The translations under genes were made by a program, and so were the position numbers. From NCBI RefSeq assembly GCF_019279795.1, contig NC_056737.1, forward strand, positions 41,393,472 to 41,457,471: a DNA stretch of 64,000 nucleotides, given 5' to 3'. Positions 21,630 through 32,730 of this stretch are shown piece after piece (within the stretch, counting starts at the first letter, position 1; the number at the start of each line of letters is the position of its first letter). This DNA comes from Protopterus annectens. Its lineage: Eukaryota; Chordata; Ceratodontiformes; Protopteridae. The notes beneath the pieces are model-generated. The model saw only the letters and a list, made by a program, of their open reading frames with translations, did no database searches and had not been told where the DNA came from.

Positions 21630-22280
21630 CATGAATATATTGTGGTTTGCTTGTTTTTAAATATATGGACTTGTAATATAATGTAATATAATGATTTATT
21701 CTGAAAATGTCCAGCTATAGTGTGGATGAAAGTGCTAAATAAATAATTTCCTCTATATTTGTTCTGTGGATCGTTTTTTGAATTTTATCTTTTAATACAT
21801 CTACCATTCTTATTTAATCTCCTACACAAATTTTCTGATCTGTTGATAACCACAAGCATTCCCAGAGGTAGTTGTCTCTAAATGCTCTATATACCTGGAT
21901 AAGATCAACTCTGAAATAATTATATGAGACACTATGCAGGTTCAGATAGTTTAATTTTTTATAACTTAAACTCTCACATCCATGGATAACCATTGTATAT
22001 GTCTGCTGCATATTTCCAATGTACTAATGCTAGCCTTCAAATGAGGTTTCCATACTGTTATTTATCTAATTAGAGTGTAATGCAACTTATAAACAATTTA
22101 TTTCAGATTTCCTTGACTTTGCAAATCATTTTATACAGATTAAAACTATAATACTTTTAAAAGAAAAATATCTAAATTATTAATCACAAAATTTACTATG
22201 AAGAAATCATACAAATACACAGACTAATATTAAATGAAGTACACTGAGCTAAACTTGTACAAAGGAAAGTATTTTGTAGA
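21630..22280. other. AT-rich DNA, nothing recognised
   Basis: No frame above 65 codons and no repeat partner elsewhere in the window. Confidence 0.4.
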
Positions 22281-22359
22281 GAGTTATTCTAACTCACCTT
22301 ACTAGTCGTGCAAGTCACACTAAGATTCTACACGTATCTTTGCGTTGTATGTGGTAGCT

Positions 22360-22950
22360 TATAATCATAACTGCTCTAGCTAGGTCCCTTGGGAGCTCTA
22401 AAATGTACCTGCCTGCAATCTATCCATTTCTACCAACAAACAATAAAAATCAAATGTTAAAACTAAAATGGAAATCAAATAAAGCTTCTTCTGCCAAACA
22501 GTTATGCAGTAAAGCACAGAACAAAACAAAACAGGATGATTTGAGATAAGGTTTGGAGAGCCTTGCTTACAGTATGTACTAAGTTATAGCTAGGTGGACC
22601 CCTTGGGAGGACTAGAATGTGCTTGTCTACTCTCTATCAATTTCTACCAAGAAACAGTAAAAATCAGGAGGTATAAAAATAAAATGTAAATCAGATAAAG
22701 CTTCTGCTGCTGAACACTTGTACAGGAATCCACAGATTTAACACAGGGCAGCTTGAGATAACATTTGGTCTGCTTTGCCTGCAAACTGTACCAAGCTAGA
22801 CCCTAGCTAGGTATAAGCTAGACCCATTGGGAGTGCGCCTGCTCACAATCTAGCCTTTTCTGCAGCCAAACACTAAAAACTGATACTTTCTTCAACTGAA
22901 CAAGTTGTCAAGGACTTGGCTAAAAAAAAAATGAGTATTTCTATTCTGAG
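22360..22950. repeat. Diverged tandem repeat, ~210-bp units, about 2.7 copies
   Basis: Units start with a CTAGCTAGGT...CCCTTGGGAG block near 22375, 22588 and 22805. They then share CTATC-ATTTCTACCAA-AAACA, TAAAAATCA, AAATCAAATAAAGCTTCT and GATTTGAGATAA. The third unit contains CTAGCTAGGTATAAGCTAG, runs on to TTTCTTCAACTGAACAAGTT, and is the source of the rearranged copy at 23383-23587. Confidence 0.7.
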
Positions 22951-23382
22951 AAACAGTTAAAACTCAGCAAAATGGCTCCCTCCACTGGCACATGATCAGA
23001 AATTAAGCAATTGCGGATACAATGTCTTCTCAATATGGTAAAGAAGAACTCAGCCTCTAGGTCTGATGACATAAATTGATATTTTATTACTACAGTTAGA
23101 ATAGTGCAACTCCCTGCTGGACAGCCCTTTTCAAATGACCACTACAGAAGGGATATGTACCACCAGTATAGAAGTATGCTCATGTTGTACTCTTTTATAA
23201 AAATGGTGGAATGGATAAGGTGAAAGTTTGCAGGCCAATCAGTCTTTTTTAGCATCTTATGTGAAATAGTCAAGAGAAAACATAAGAAATTTCTTGAACA
23301 TCAAAATAATCGACATATGTCAATATGGGTTCATGAAACCAAAATTTTGCGCAACCAACCTAACTGAACTTTATTCACTCTC

Positions 23383-23540
23383 CCAATGGGTCTAGCTTAT
23401 ACCTAGCTAGGGTCTAGCTTGGTACAGATTGCAGCTTTATCTGCTCACAATCTAGCCTTTTCTGCAGCTAAACACTAAAAACTGATACTTTCTTCAACTG
23501 AACAAGTTGTCAAGGACTTGGCTAAAAAGAAAATGAGTAT

Positions 23541-23587
<47 letters not shown>
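23383..23587 (+). mobile_element. Poly-A-tailed retrocopy with inverted 5' part (twin-priming pattern)
   Basis: 23383-23430 is the exact reverse complement of 22785-22832. Immediately after a short filler, 23447-23540 repeats 22847-22941 in direct orientation with two differences, then runs into an A tract at 23541-23587. Inverted 5' piece, direct 3' piece, then poly-A is the signature of LINE-driven insertion with twin priming. The source lies about 600 bases upstream. A clean target duplication was not found. Confidence 0.65.
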
Positions 23588-23590
<3 letters not shown>

Positions 23591-23595
23591 AAGTA

Positions 23596-24097
23596 ACTTG
23601 CTATGGTATTTTAGTACTACATCACTAATGATTTTAATATTACTTGGATTAACAACCACAATAAAAAAAAAAAAAAAAAATACCATATATATATTTTTTG
23701 GTTTAACAAGTATGTATTATACATTGAACTTCATAACATCTAACTTTGTACTGAAAGCAGCTAATGCCTTCCTTTTACTTAGGTGTTTTACTTGTCTTCT
23801 TTTTACATTTGTATTACCTGTACTAAAATTACTGCATTCTTGCTTATTGCCTTTGTAAAAAGTGTTTATTCTTCATTCTTTAAGTTTATTATCTTGTTTG
23901 TATCCTTGGAGCTTTTCTCCTCGGGCCTCCACTGAAAATGGACATGAATCCAACTGGACTAGCCCGGTCAACAAATGTAAAATAAATAAATAAATAAATA
24001 AATAAGTCATTAAAGCGGCTGATATGGGTCTCCCACTTGCTATGGTATTTTAGTACTACATCACTAATGATTTTAATATTACTTGGATTAACAACCA
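23596..24097 (+). mobile_element. 5'-truncated L2-type LINE 3' end, flanked by an identical 63-bp duplication
   Basis: 23659-24006 carries the L2-type end block GGAGCTTTTCTCC...GGGCCTCCACTGAAAATGG and a tail of AAAT repeats, as at 7532-8050. A 63-base sequence starting ACTTGCTATGG and ending AACAACCA is identical at 23596-23658 and 24035-24097. The right copy continues into the CR1-like reading frame, so it is the original target. About 28 bases of that target also lie between the L2 tail and the right copy, so the event was not a simple insertion. Confidence 0.7.
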
Positions 24098-24704
24098 TTT
24101 GTGGAATAGTAAATCGGCATTAAGAGTAGAAGGAATTCTCTCTGGAGTATAAAATCAGTAGGGGCTACCAATGGGGTCAGTGCTGGGGCCTTTCTTATTA
24201 ATCTTTATGTCAATGTTCCCAAATTGAATGCTTATGCTGGGTGTTTAAGTTTACAGATGACTCTAAAATAGAAAAGGCAGTAGCAAATGTGCAGAATCAT
24301 ACAGCCCTCCTATCTTAGACTGACAAAAAGTTGGTATGGGCTAATCAAACCAATGTGGAATTCAGTGTCAATAAGTTTAAACTACTACATGTGTGAAAAG
24401 TGGCATAAACTACCCTTATTCTGTAGGAGATGAGTCAATTTCTGATTGTGTTTCTTTGACTGACCTGTGTGTCAATTTACACTATAATCAGGAAGTGATT
24501 ATACAAGCTAGAAAGGATACCAGAAATGCTTCTGATGCCTGCATTTAGCAGCCTTGTAAGATCAACACTGGAATATGAAGGAGCATTTTTTTCATTCAAT
24601 GTTAATTTAGGAACACTTGCAATAGTACAAAGGTGGTATGCATTCACACACACATGATCTGTGAAGTATTTACTATATAGTTCATAAAATCAAACAAGGA
24701 ACAA

Positions 24705-25062
24705 GAAATCATCATCACCAACCTCTTCTTCCCATTTTTACATGGGGTCAGGGTATTGCGTCAACTGTCGCCATCTTTCTCGATTCAATGCCACTCGCAT
24801 TCCTTCTTCAGCAGTCATGCCTGGCTGCAAATCTTCTGTCACACAATCCATCCATCTCTTGGCTGGATGCCCTCATTTCCTCTTGCATTCTTTGTGTCTC
24901 TCCCATATATTCTTTACCAGATTGTCTTCTGCTTTCCTGGACATGCAAATCACTGCAATCTGTTTTTTTTTACCTTCTCTTTAATTGGTGTCTGGCCTTC
25001 TGCTGTGATTTCTTCATTTCTTTGTCTGTCCTACAGTGTGCCTACTACCACCTAACTGAGCA
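24705..25062 (-). mobile_element. RTE-type LINE 3' end, minus strand
   Basis: The plus strand begins with ATCATCATCACCAACC, the complement of an RTE GATGAT tail. It continues as the reverse complement of the C-terminal coding region found at 58840-59160, including the block equivalent to RWMD...REDLRQSTM...EKWRYL. It is 5'-truncated to about 360 bases and abuts the old CR1-like LINE. Confidence 0.75.
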
Positions 25063-25176
25063 ATAACAGGTCCACCTAATGAATGTGAGTAGTGAAAAGA
25101 TAAGAGATAAAAGAGGGATGAAGATACTGAGACAGGAAATGCAACATGACTATGGAAGAAGTAGAAGTGAGTTAAG

Positions 25177-25356
25177 TTGTTGTTTGTCTTTTCGGCTTTT
25201 CCCGGTTAGGGGTCGCCACAGTGGAACTCCGGTCGGCTAATGATTGGCAGTTGATTTTTATGGTGCCGAGTTGCCAGCCCGACGCCCAACCTTCAGCGAA
25301 GGCACGCCCATTCACGCATGTCTTTCAGAGGCCACTCGACCGCGGGGAGGACATGC
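25177..25356 (-). mobile_element. SINE, 5'-truncated, minus strand
   Basis: Contains TTTTCCCGGTTAGGGGTCGC, TGATTGGCAGTTGATTTTTA, GGTGCCGAGTTGCCAGCCCG and CCACTCGACCGCGGGGAGGA, the complement of the SINE at 10818-11095 from its middle to its tail. It is less mutated than the other copies: CpG sites (CCGCGG) are preserved, suggesting a younger insertion. Confidence 0.8.
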
Positions 25357-25589
25357 ACTCTATACACAAGAATGAAACCAGGGCTTAATAACAACAGTTA
25401 GACCATTTAAAACAGCAAAAATGCAGTGCAACTATGTACTGGAATCACTAATATAGACTTAAATACCTTAGCTAAAGCAGATACAGACTGTTAAAAAGAA
25501 TTTAAAATCAGATCAAGAAATGAAAACACTTACCTGTTTTTTCTGTCTTGTCAAACTATTATTATCATTTGCTCACTGTAATATTTTTG

Positions 25590-26815
25590 TCAGGAACCCC
25601 TGTGGACACTCCAGGTGTTGCATATGCCTAGGCATGTTTATACCAAAGTGGGCGCTGTACTTAGTGCTGATTAGTCTGATGAGGGCTGAGTGCAGCTGAA
25701 CAATGACATTCTTCAACAGATGCAATACTCTTGGTTATAAGTTGCACAACATAGAATGATTTCCTTGCTACTGTAGACAGATGATGGTGAAAGGCCAGAG
25801 TACTGTCTACATTCATTTCCAAATCCCTGACCGACGGGTCTATTCTTAGAGTTGTATTACCAATGTGGTATTTTCCAGGGGTAGCTCTCTTCCCAAAGGA
25901 TACCATTATGTATTTCTAGGCACCGAGTTTTAGACTGTGGCTCTAGAACCAGTTATTGATCTGTGTCAGGACTTCTTGGAGCATATCTGCATCTGTTGGG
26001 GATTCTTATGCCGGAGCCTAGTTTACAATCATCTGCAAGCTTGGTCAACAAGAGGTTCTTGATGTTGGTCTTAACTTCAGAGAAGTAGATGATCACCAAG
26101 CCTTGAAGAACTCACTAGTGACTGGCCTTTTTGTACCGTTAGTCTCCTTTATCCTAACATTTTGCGTCTTATCTTTGAGCCAGCTGGCTATCCAGTGGGT
26201 GATACTAGGGTTTATACCCAATTTAATGCGTTTTTCCTACAATGGAAGGATAGGATATTGTGCTGAATGCTTTGGCCATGTCAAGGTAGACTGTATGCAC
26301 CATTCTGCCCTCATCCACTGCTTTGGTGGCCTTCCTAAAGAAGTCCACCAGTCTGAGTAAGCATGACCTGCCACTGATGAAACCAAATTGGGCTGAATCC
26401 CATGTCTGAAGGTTTCCTATGCCATTATCATTTCAATGATAATTCTTCCCATGGCTTTGCATATGAGACTAGTCAGGCTTATGGGTCTATAGTTATCCAG
26501 GTCTGTAGATGGTCTGCCTTTGTGCAGAGGGATGACAGTTGCAGTTCTCCATTTGCTTGAAACAGAGAGCTTGTCCAGAAACAGTAGGTAAATAGTGATG
26601 TTAGTGGTCCTGACAGGTCATGTTTCTTGCTATTAAAGATGCATCCAGAATATTGTCGGGGCCAATTGGTTCAATATTCTTGGTCTTAGACAGCATTTTG
26701 AAGACCTGTTCCCTATTAATAGTTCGGGAAAGTTATGGTTGAGGGTATTTCCTGAGAGGTGTTGGGGGGAGAGGGGAACTTCTGTGGAACATTTTACTGG
26801 GATTGGAATAGAACA
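25590..26815 (-). mobile_element. CR1-type LINE reverse transcriptase fragment, minus strand
   Basis: The minus-strand translation 25906-25661 reads VSFGKRATPGKYHIGN, then SVRDLEMNVDSTLAFHHHLS, then KSFYVVQLITKSIAS. This parallels the CR1 at 43674-44900 (IPFGKNKVPTNYHIGG, IRDLGTQEDSNLSFDSHIA). Between 26000 and 26700 the complement carries the FADDCKL, KAFDT, GFxxGR and YRPISLT blocks in degraded form. Both ends are truncated. Confidence 0.8.
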
Positions 26816-27062
26816 GAAGAAAGATAGACTGAAAGATTAGTTCTACCACAGTGGTTGGGAAGCAAACTGAAAAAAGTTTACACTGTTTTTGATGGTGTAA
26901 CACCTTTTCTATCCCATTCCAGAAGCAAGGCTGTTATCACTACAGCAGGTAAGTATCCTGAAATCACCACTGTGTGTTTGTGTGTGTGCGTATATGTGTA
27001 TGTGTTTGTATGTGTGCCCATGTATGCATGTGTATATGTTAGTGTGTGCACGCAAGCATGTC

Positions 27063-27063
<1 letters not shown>

Positions 27064-27133
<70 letters not shown>
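27064..27133. repeat. (GT)n microsatellite
   Basis: About 35 uninterrupted GT units, with looser GT-rich sequence upstream from about 26965. The long Cys/Val and His/Thr frames here are products of the repeat. Confidence 0.97.
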
Positions 27134-27139
<6 letters not shown>

Positions 27140-27402
27140 CCTTTTCTGTGTGTCTGCAAGCACACATACATGTTTGTAGGTGCCATGCTAACACCGTGAA
27201 AGTTACCTGTATGTGCACTGTGTTCAATTCAGAGACAGGAAGATGAGTTACTACATGATGTTCCTCCATGCAGCTTTATTATCTTACTAATAAAAAGTGT
27301 AGGATTCTGCCAAAAGGCAACAAACACTGCAAAACTTGTAAAAAAAATAAAAAAATATCACAAACCAGTAAATGAGTCACTGTTTAATATAAATCCATAA
27401 AA

Positions 27403-27459
27403 TCAAACGACTGAGTGATTTCACCTTGGCATACAATAGGCTTCTTCAGAGTCAATTGA
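27403..27459 (-). ncRNA. Hammerhead-like motif of PLE copy A (decayed)
   Basis: Minus strand: TCAAT-TG-ACT, CTGAAGA, GCCT...AAGGT, GAAA, TCAC, TC, AGT-CG-TTTGA. CUGANGA and GAAA are kept. The small stem III sequence GCGC has become TCAC and one stem I pair is lost, so this copy is probably inactive. Confidence 0.45.
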
Positions 27460-28022
27460 AAAAGGAAAAAACAGTCTTTTTATATCCAATACTAAAGTTT
27501 AAAACAACCAATCAGATCACTTATTACGTAAAAGAAAAAAATGATTAATTAAAACTGTGCCTTAAAGAAATATACATATTTTAACACTGCAGACTCAATA
27601 GGACTTGTGTAAAACATACCAATAACTTTGCCAGTAAACTCCCAAGCATACCCATCTCATTACACAGTAAAAACATTTTTTACAAAATGTCATACATTTA
27701 TTTCTAAAGGAACTTGTTTTTAAACCATCTATATATTCATGCTCTTTGTTTTAGAACTGGGACTACAGAAATGTGGTCATTAAGACCTGGGGGAGAACTA
27801 CAATTTAATCGACGTTGCCATTTCATTTCCTGAGATTCAACCTCAACCCTGTCATCACCATCTCTCTCATTTGAGAATACCTTATCTATAACAAAAAAGA
27901 TGAATTTCTTAGAATTAACACTTCATAGTGTGAAGAAACAACACATTGTGAATATCTTTATTTTTAATAACCCTAAGGTGTTCTCCTATTCTATCTCTGA
28001 GCGCACGGATAGTTTTCCCAAC

Positions 28023-28940
28023 TTAGAAACCTGGACAGGAGGTGCATCTAGCCAGGTAAAGTATCATAGTTGAATTACAATTAGCTTTCCATGGACATTT
28101 GATGGAGTATCCATAGCTGTTCACTGATACATAGGGCCCAGCATTAATAAATTTGCAAGCACCACACTTTGACACGACTGACCTATATACTTTCCTGTTG
28201 TAATTGGCTTGGTTAAAATGTCCTTTTAAGATATTTTTCATGTTCTTTCCTCTACTATAAACAATATGAGGTCCTATCCCTAGTTTGCGCTTTGTTTCTT
28301 GCTCCAAACATGTTTCCCAACATCTCTGAAGGATAGATACAAATTTGGGTGTCTGATCATTGTAGCATAATATTATTGCATTAGTTTCCTGTGTTTTGTT
28401 AGTAGCATTTGTAGTATCTGAAAGTCCACCCATCATTCTTAAGATAGGAATAAAGAAAGTGTCCCTCTTCTTTAAAATCTCACGTTTCATATTGAGCAAC
28501 AACCTAAGCAGCTAGCCCCTCTCTTTAAACATATCTATCAGGGTACACAACTCACCCTTAAAAGTTGTGCCATCACTTATTGAACGCGACAACCTCACCA
28601 TTTGCCCCTTGACTATACTTTTCATTTGATGCCTGGGATAACAACTGTCAAAATGGAGCAAAGTATTCAAGTATGTCTTCTTTCTATGTATGTTACTATT
28701 CAGCAAGTTGTTCTCATCTTTTGAAAGGTGTATATCCAAAATATCAATCTCATGAGCCTTCCACTGACAGTTAAATACAAGGAAAGAGGCAGTGGTGTTA
28801 AGATATTCAACAAATTCTAGAGCTTCACTTTCTTCACCTTGCCAAAGAATTAGAATGTCGTCCAAAAATCTGTTATATAATTTAATTTTCCTCATAAATG
28901 ATGACCCAAAAATATACTTATTCTCCCACTCCAAGAGCAC
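28023..28940 (-). pseudogene. PLE copy A reverse transcriptase palm, thumb and linker
   Basis: This is a fragment of the PLE polyprotein that copies element RNA in the nucleus. It holds the catalytic box NRFLDDILILWQG, the VEYLNTTASFLVF and EIDILDIHLSK strands, then KSIVKGQMVRLSRSIS and IDMFKERG. The linker with GGLSDTTNATNK, FVSILQRCWETC, IGPHIVYSRGKNMKNIL and Cys cluster KCGACKFINAGPYVSVNSYG follows. It belongs to copy A (27294-31177) and corresponds to the N-terminal part of the longer frame in copy B. It is not continuous as one frame in the genome. Confidence 0.8.
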
Positions 28941-29179
28941 CAGGTTGGCAAAAACAGGAGCACACTTGAAACCATTGCCACACCTGCAATCTGATGAAAT
29001 AGTTCTCCTTCAAACATTAAGTAGTTGTTTTTGAGAACTAATTTCATACGTTCTAGTAGAAAATTCACTTTCTCTCTGTCAATCATTTTGCTCTTTAATA
29101 AGCTTTCTTGAAACATTTCCAAGCCTTTGGAGTGAGGAATAACAGAAAATAAATTAACTACATCAGTAATTAGAAAGGA

Positions 29180-29458
29180 CTAGTCACCTTCTTCTCTGAG
29201 CATTTTCAATCTATTCAGGCAATGCCATGAATCTTTAAGGATATGTTTGGCTTCCTTAACCACAAAACTAGAACCTCTGTCAACCCAAGCTGCCACGGGT
29301 TCAGTCTTTGAACCCCTGGCTGCTACTATACGTCTAAAGGGAGGGTTGATTGGATCCTTGTGTATCTTAGGAATGCTGACTATTTGAGGTATTACTGGTT
29401 TCTCAACAGTTAAATATTTAAATTCTGTTTGTGTGATGACCCTCCTGAAATAATGCAT
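29180..29458 (-). pseudogene. PLE copy A RT fingers fragment
   Basis: VSIPKIHKDPINPPFRRIVA followed by RGSKTEPVAAWVDRGSSFVV is the most diagnostic block of PLE reverse transcriptases (PKIHK...PFRxIVA..GS). In the plus-strand copy C the same block is at 34854-35020. It is a remnant of copy A and not functional alone. Confidence 0.8.
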
Positions 29459-31289
29459 CTGATAGAAAAAAATCTGTCCTCATATACACCCTGTTGATTT
29501 CACTCCTAGAAACACCCTGTTGATTTCACTCCTAGAAACCCTATTATAGGTGGAGGCGTCATTTAGTATAGTAAACATCTTAGATGTGTAGTCTATCTGG
29601 TTCAAAATCAGAACCCCCCCCCCCAATCGGGTTTCATAATCCTATTTTTCTTGTTGTTAGCCAATTCAAACAAAGCCTTTCTTTCTTCAAAGTATAAATT
29701 CCCACCACTATGATTTTTTTCTAAAGTGACATTTTAAATTCTCTTTCGCACATTTTTTCAAAGCATGTTATGTCAGGATTGTTAGGGGGCAGAAACAAAC
29801 TTTTACGTTGAAGGCTATAAACGTTAGAAATAGACCTGGTCTTGTTTTCAAAAAATATTCTTAGATTCAACTGTCTAGTGTACATTTTTAGACTTATTAA
29901 AATGTCAGCAATATCAGCATTAAAATCTGTAACAAAAGAAACTTATTTTCTTAACAAATCAAAGTGAACCTTTTGTATCTCTGCATTACTAAAGTTGTAA
30001 ATAGTAACTCCATGGTTTTGAATAATCTCAACAGCTGTAAGATCACTAAATTCACAAACAGAATTATCACCAAATGAACTAAAACTGAAGTAAAAATTCA
30101 TCATATCACTGTCTTCTAACCAATCAGGTAAATTCAATATGTTTGTAACATTTGCAACCTTTACAACATTTACAACCTTTAATTGTGTCTCTTTCTACTC
30201 CCTCCCCACTGTCTGTTGTTGTATCCATTGTTTTGCTGAGCCCTTGAACCCCTGTTGTTTTGGTTCCTTAAATGCTCGAATCTCTTCACTTGAACATCCT
30301 ATTCTAAAAAAATATTAATTGTCATTATAATTAATGTCCTTCACGGTCTCCTCGTAACCTGAAGCCTCATGCAAATTATTGAGGTTGCTCGTAAAAAAAT
30401 ACCGTTTTTCTGTCATTAATCCCAATAGGGTATGCTTGGTTATTTTTATATTCAACAGTGTCTCTGTTGAGTTTATGTTCCTTAGTTGCTACATTGTTTT
30501 AAACAAACTGGTCTAAATTATGCAAAACTTTTTGATAGCTCTGGTTGTATTGCATAAACAAAAGGTCATTCACTATACTTTGATTTAACAAAGTTATTTC
30601 ATTCTGTTAAGTACTTAACTTACTTTGGTTGTTTTTTAGAATGATTTTCATTATGTCAAAGCCTGCTTTGTCAAACAGGGCTATTAGTTCACAGTATTCT
30701 GTTGAACCACTCTCGATCCCAAGAGGTAATTTCCAAAGTCTCAAACCCTTTGGTACCTGTTTAAGAGCAAAAGATTTTGACAGAAAAACATTGTCAAACT
30801 GGAGTGACCTGTATTTCTTAAATAATTTTTCGACGTTGACAATTAGTTTTTTTTAACAAAGGCATGTTTTTTCTCTCATCACATTCAATTGAAAAATCTA
30901 CTTCCAGTACTGAAAGTCATGTAGTAATGTCACATCCTTTCCGCTGATTGTGATTGGTTGTCATGGTAACATTGCTACTCTCCTCTAGAAGTGGGGTGTG
31001 TAAAGTGAAAAGTTCCACCTGCGAATTCGTAATCGTATAATTTCTTCCATTCCTGGCTTTCTCTTGAAGTAAAACTGTCGAGAGTTTCCACAAAGACAAA
31101 ATTAATTCCTCAATAAGTGTTTCCATAAGGAAAAACAGAACTCAATATGGTCCGAGGCAGGATAAAAACCAAACAAAAAGTGTAGGATTCTGCCAAAATG
31201 CAACAAACACTGCAAAACTTGTAAAAAAATAAACATATCACAAACCACGAACTAGTAAACTAGTCGCTGTTTAATATAAATTCATAAAA

Positions 31290-31346
31290 TCAAACGACTG
31301 AGCGCATTTGCCTTGACATACAATAGGCTTCTTCAGAGTCATTTGA
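31290..31346 (-). ncRNA. Hammerhead-like motif of PLE copy B (decayed)
   Basis: Minus strand: TCAAATGACT, CTGAAGA, GCCT...AAGGC, AAAT, GCGC, TC, AGT-CG-TTTGA. Stem I pairs fully (TCAAA with TTTGA, ACT with AGT). The GAAA core is altered, so cleavage is unlikely. Confidence 0.45.
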
Positions 31347-31617
31347 AAAAGAAAAAAGCAGTCTTTTTATATCCAATACTAAAGTTTAAAACAACTAATC
31401 AAATCGCTTATTATGTAAAAGAAAAAAAATAATTAATTAAAACTGTGCCTTAAAGAAATATACATCTTTTAACACTGTAGACTCAATAGGACTTGTGTAA
31501 AACAAACCAATAACTTTGCCAGTAAACACCCAAGCATACCCATCTCATTATACAGTAAAACATTTTTTTTAAAAACTGTCATAGATTTATTTCTAGAGGA
31601 ACTTGTTGTTAAACCAT

Positions 31618-32730
31618 CTATATATTCATTGCTCTTTGTTTTAGAACAGGGACTACAGAAATGCAGTCATTAAGACCCGGAGGAGAACTAGAATTTAATC
31701 CAAGTTGCCATCTCATTTCCCGAGCTTCAACCTCAACCCTGTCATCACCACCTCTCTCATTTGGGAATACCCTATCTATAGCAAAAAAGATGAATTTCTT
31801 AAAATTAACATACTTCATAATGTGAAGAAACAACGCATTGTGAATATCTTTAATTTTAATAGCCCTAAAGTGTTCTCCTATTCTATCTCTGAGCCTACGG
31901 ATAGTTTTCCCAATGTAGAAGCCTGGACAGGAGGTGCATGTAGCCAGGTAAACTATCATAGTTGAATTACAATTACATTTCCCTGGACATTTGAGGGAGT
32001 ATCCATAGCTGTTCACTGATAAATAGGGACCAGCATTAATAAATTTGCAAGCACCACACTTTGACATGACTGACTTATATATCTTCCTGTTGTAATTGGC
32101 TTGGTTAAAATGTTCTTCTAAGATATTTTTCATGTTCTTTACTCTACTATAAACAATACGAGGTCCTATCCCTAGTTTACTCTTTGTTTCTTGCTCCAAA
32201 CATGTTTCCCAACATCTCTGAAGGATAGATACAAATTTGGGTGTCTGATCATTGTAGCATAATATTATGGCATCAGTTTCCTGTGTTTTGTTAGTAGCAT
32301 TTGTAGTATTTGAAAGTCCACCCATCATTCTTAAGATAGGAATAAAAAAAGTGTCCCACTTCTTTAAAATCTCACGTTTCATATTGAGCAACAACCTAAG
32401 CAGGTAGCCCCTCTGTTTAAACATACCTATCAGGGTATACAACTCACCCTTAAAAGTTGTGTTATCACTTATTAAATGCGACAACCTTACCATTTTCCCC
32501 TTGACTATACTTTTCATTTGATACCTGGGATGACAAAAGTCAAAATGGAGCAAAGTATTAAAGTATGTCTTCTTTCTACGTATGTTACTATTCAACAAGT
32601 TGTTCTCATCTTTTGAAAGGTGTATATCCAAAAAAATCAGTCTCATGAGCCTTACACTGACAGGTAAATACAAAGAAAGAGGTAGTGGATTTAAGATATT
32701 CAACAAACTGTAGAGCTTCACTTTCTTCAC
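31618..32730 (-). CDS. PLE RT C-terminal part plus GIY-YIG nuclease (370-codon frame, copy B)
   Basis: This is the best-preserved PLE protein segment here. It begins in the RT (LIFLDIHLSKDENNLL), continues through MKSIVKGKMVRLSHLIS, ILRMMGGLSNTTNATN and FVSILQRCWETCLEQ to IGPRIVYSRVKNMKNIL. Next is a linker with four spaced Cys (KCGACKF...LKCPGKCNC). From about residue 257 the GIY-YIG nuclease follows: MIVYLATC, GFYIGKTIRRLRDRIGEHF, an Asn in IHNALFLHI, and the glutamate-bearing ERGGDDRVEVEAREMRWQL. The end, GLNSSSPPGLNDCIS, is typical of PLEs. The nuclease would nick the target DNA and the RT copies the RNA. The frame lacks the palm YxDD box, which lies upstream in another frame, so no complete enzyme is encoded. 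This is a fossil. Confidence 0.85.
   Translation of the reverse strand: MKKVKLYSLLNILNPLPLSLYLPVSVRLMRLIFLDIHLSKDENNLLNSNIRRKKTYFNTLLHFDFCHPRYQMKSIVKGKMVRLSHLISDNTTFKGELYTLIGMFKQRGYLLRLLLNMKREILKKWDTFFIPILRMMGGLSNTTNATNKTQETDAIILCYNDQTPKFVSILQRCWETCLEQETKSKLGIGPRIVYSRVKNMKNILEEHFNQANYNRKIYKSVMSKCGACKFINAGPYLSVNSYGYSLKCPGKCNCNSTMIVYLATCTSCPGFYIGKTIRRLRDRIGEHFRAIKIKDIHNALFLHIMKYVNFKKFIFFAIDRVFPNERGGDDRVEVEAREMRWQLGLNSSSPPGLNDCISVVPVLKQRAMNI

Larger units (their letters stand above)
22985..24700 (+). mobile_element. Old CR1-like LINE remnant, interrupted by recent insertions
   Basis: Fragments recognisable in order are SASRSDDIN (near 23050), a PLFKNGGMD block and RPISLF region (23190-23250), and VNMGS/GFMKPKFCATNLTEL (23330-23370). 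After the interruption come TWINNHLWNSKSALRVEG (24080-24135), GLPMGSVLGPFLLIF (24170-24210), KFTDDSKIEKAVANVQNHT (24250-24310) and the NVEFSVNKFKLLHV block (24350-24390). These match the CR1/Rex-type RT order GVPQGSVLGP, FADDTKI, NxxKCKVMHVG. The KAFD catalytic block is lost at the interruption. Confidence 0.65.
27294..31177 (-). mobile_element. Penelope-like element copy A, full-length layout, minus strand
   Basis: From 31177 downward it has an N-terminal region (31126-30917 and 30137-29943, the latter with LPDWLEDSDMMNF), then the RT fingers at 29458-29180 (VSIPKIHKDPINPPFRRI). The RT palm is at 29122-28512 (GELFHQIAGVAM and NRFLDDILILWQG), followed by a thumb/linker at 28502-28023 (FVSILQRCWE, KCGACKFINAGPYVS) and a degraded GIY-YIG region to about 27750. 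The 3' end (27294-27490) with hammerhead-like motif is repeated at the boundary with copy B. The element is about 3.9 kb, broken in several places, and differs from copy B by a few percent. Confidence 0.88.

Noticed and set aside
26103-26360. 85-codon plus-strand frame with membrane-like segment
   Set aside because: It lies antisense to the CR1 RT fragment on the minus strand.
27046-27246. Long Cys/Val and His/Thr frames on both strands
   Set aside because: They are translations of the (GT)n microsatellite.
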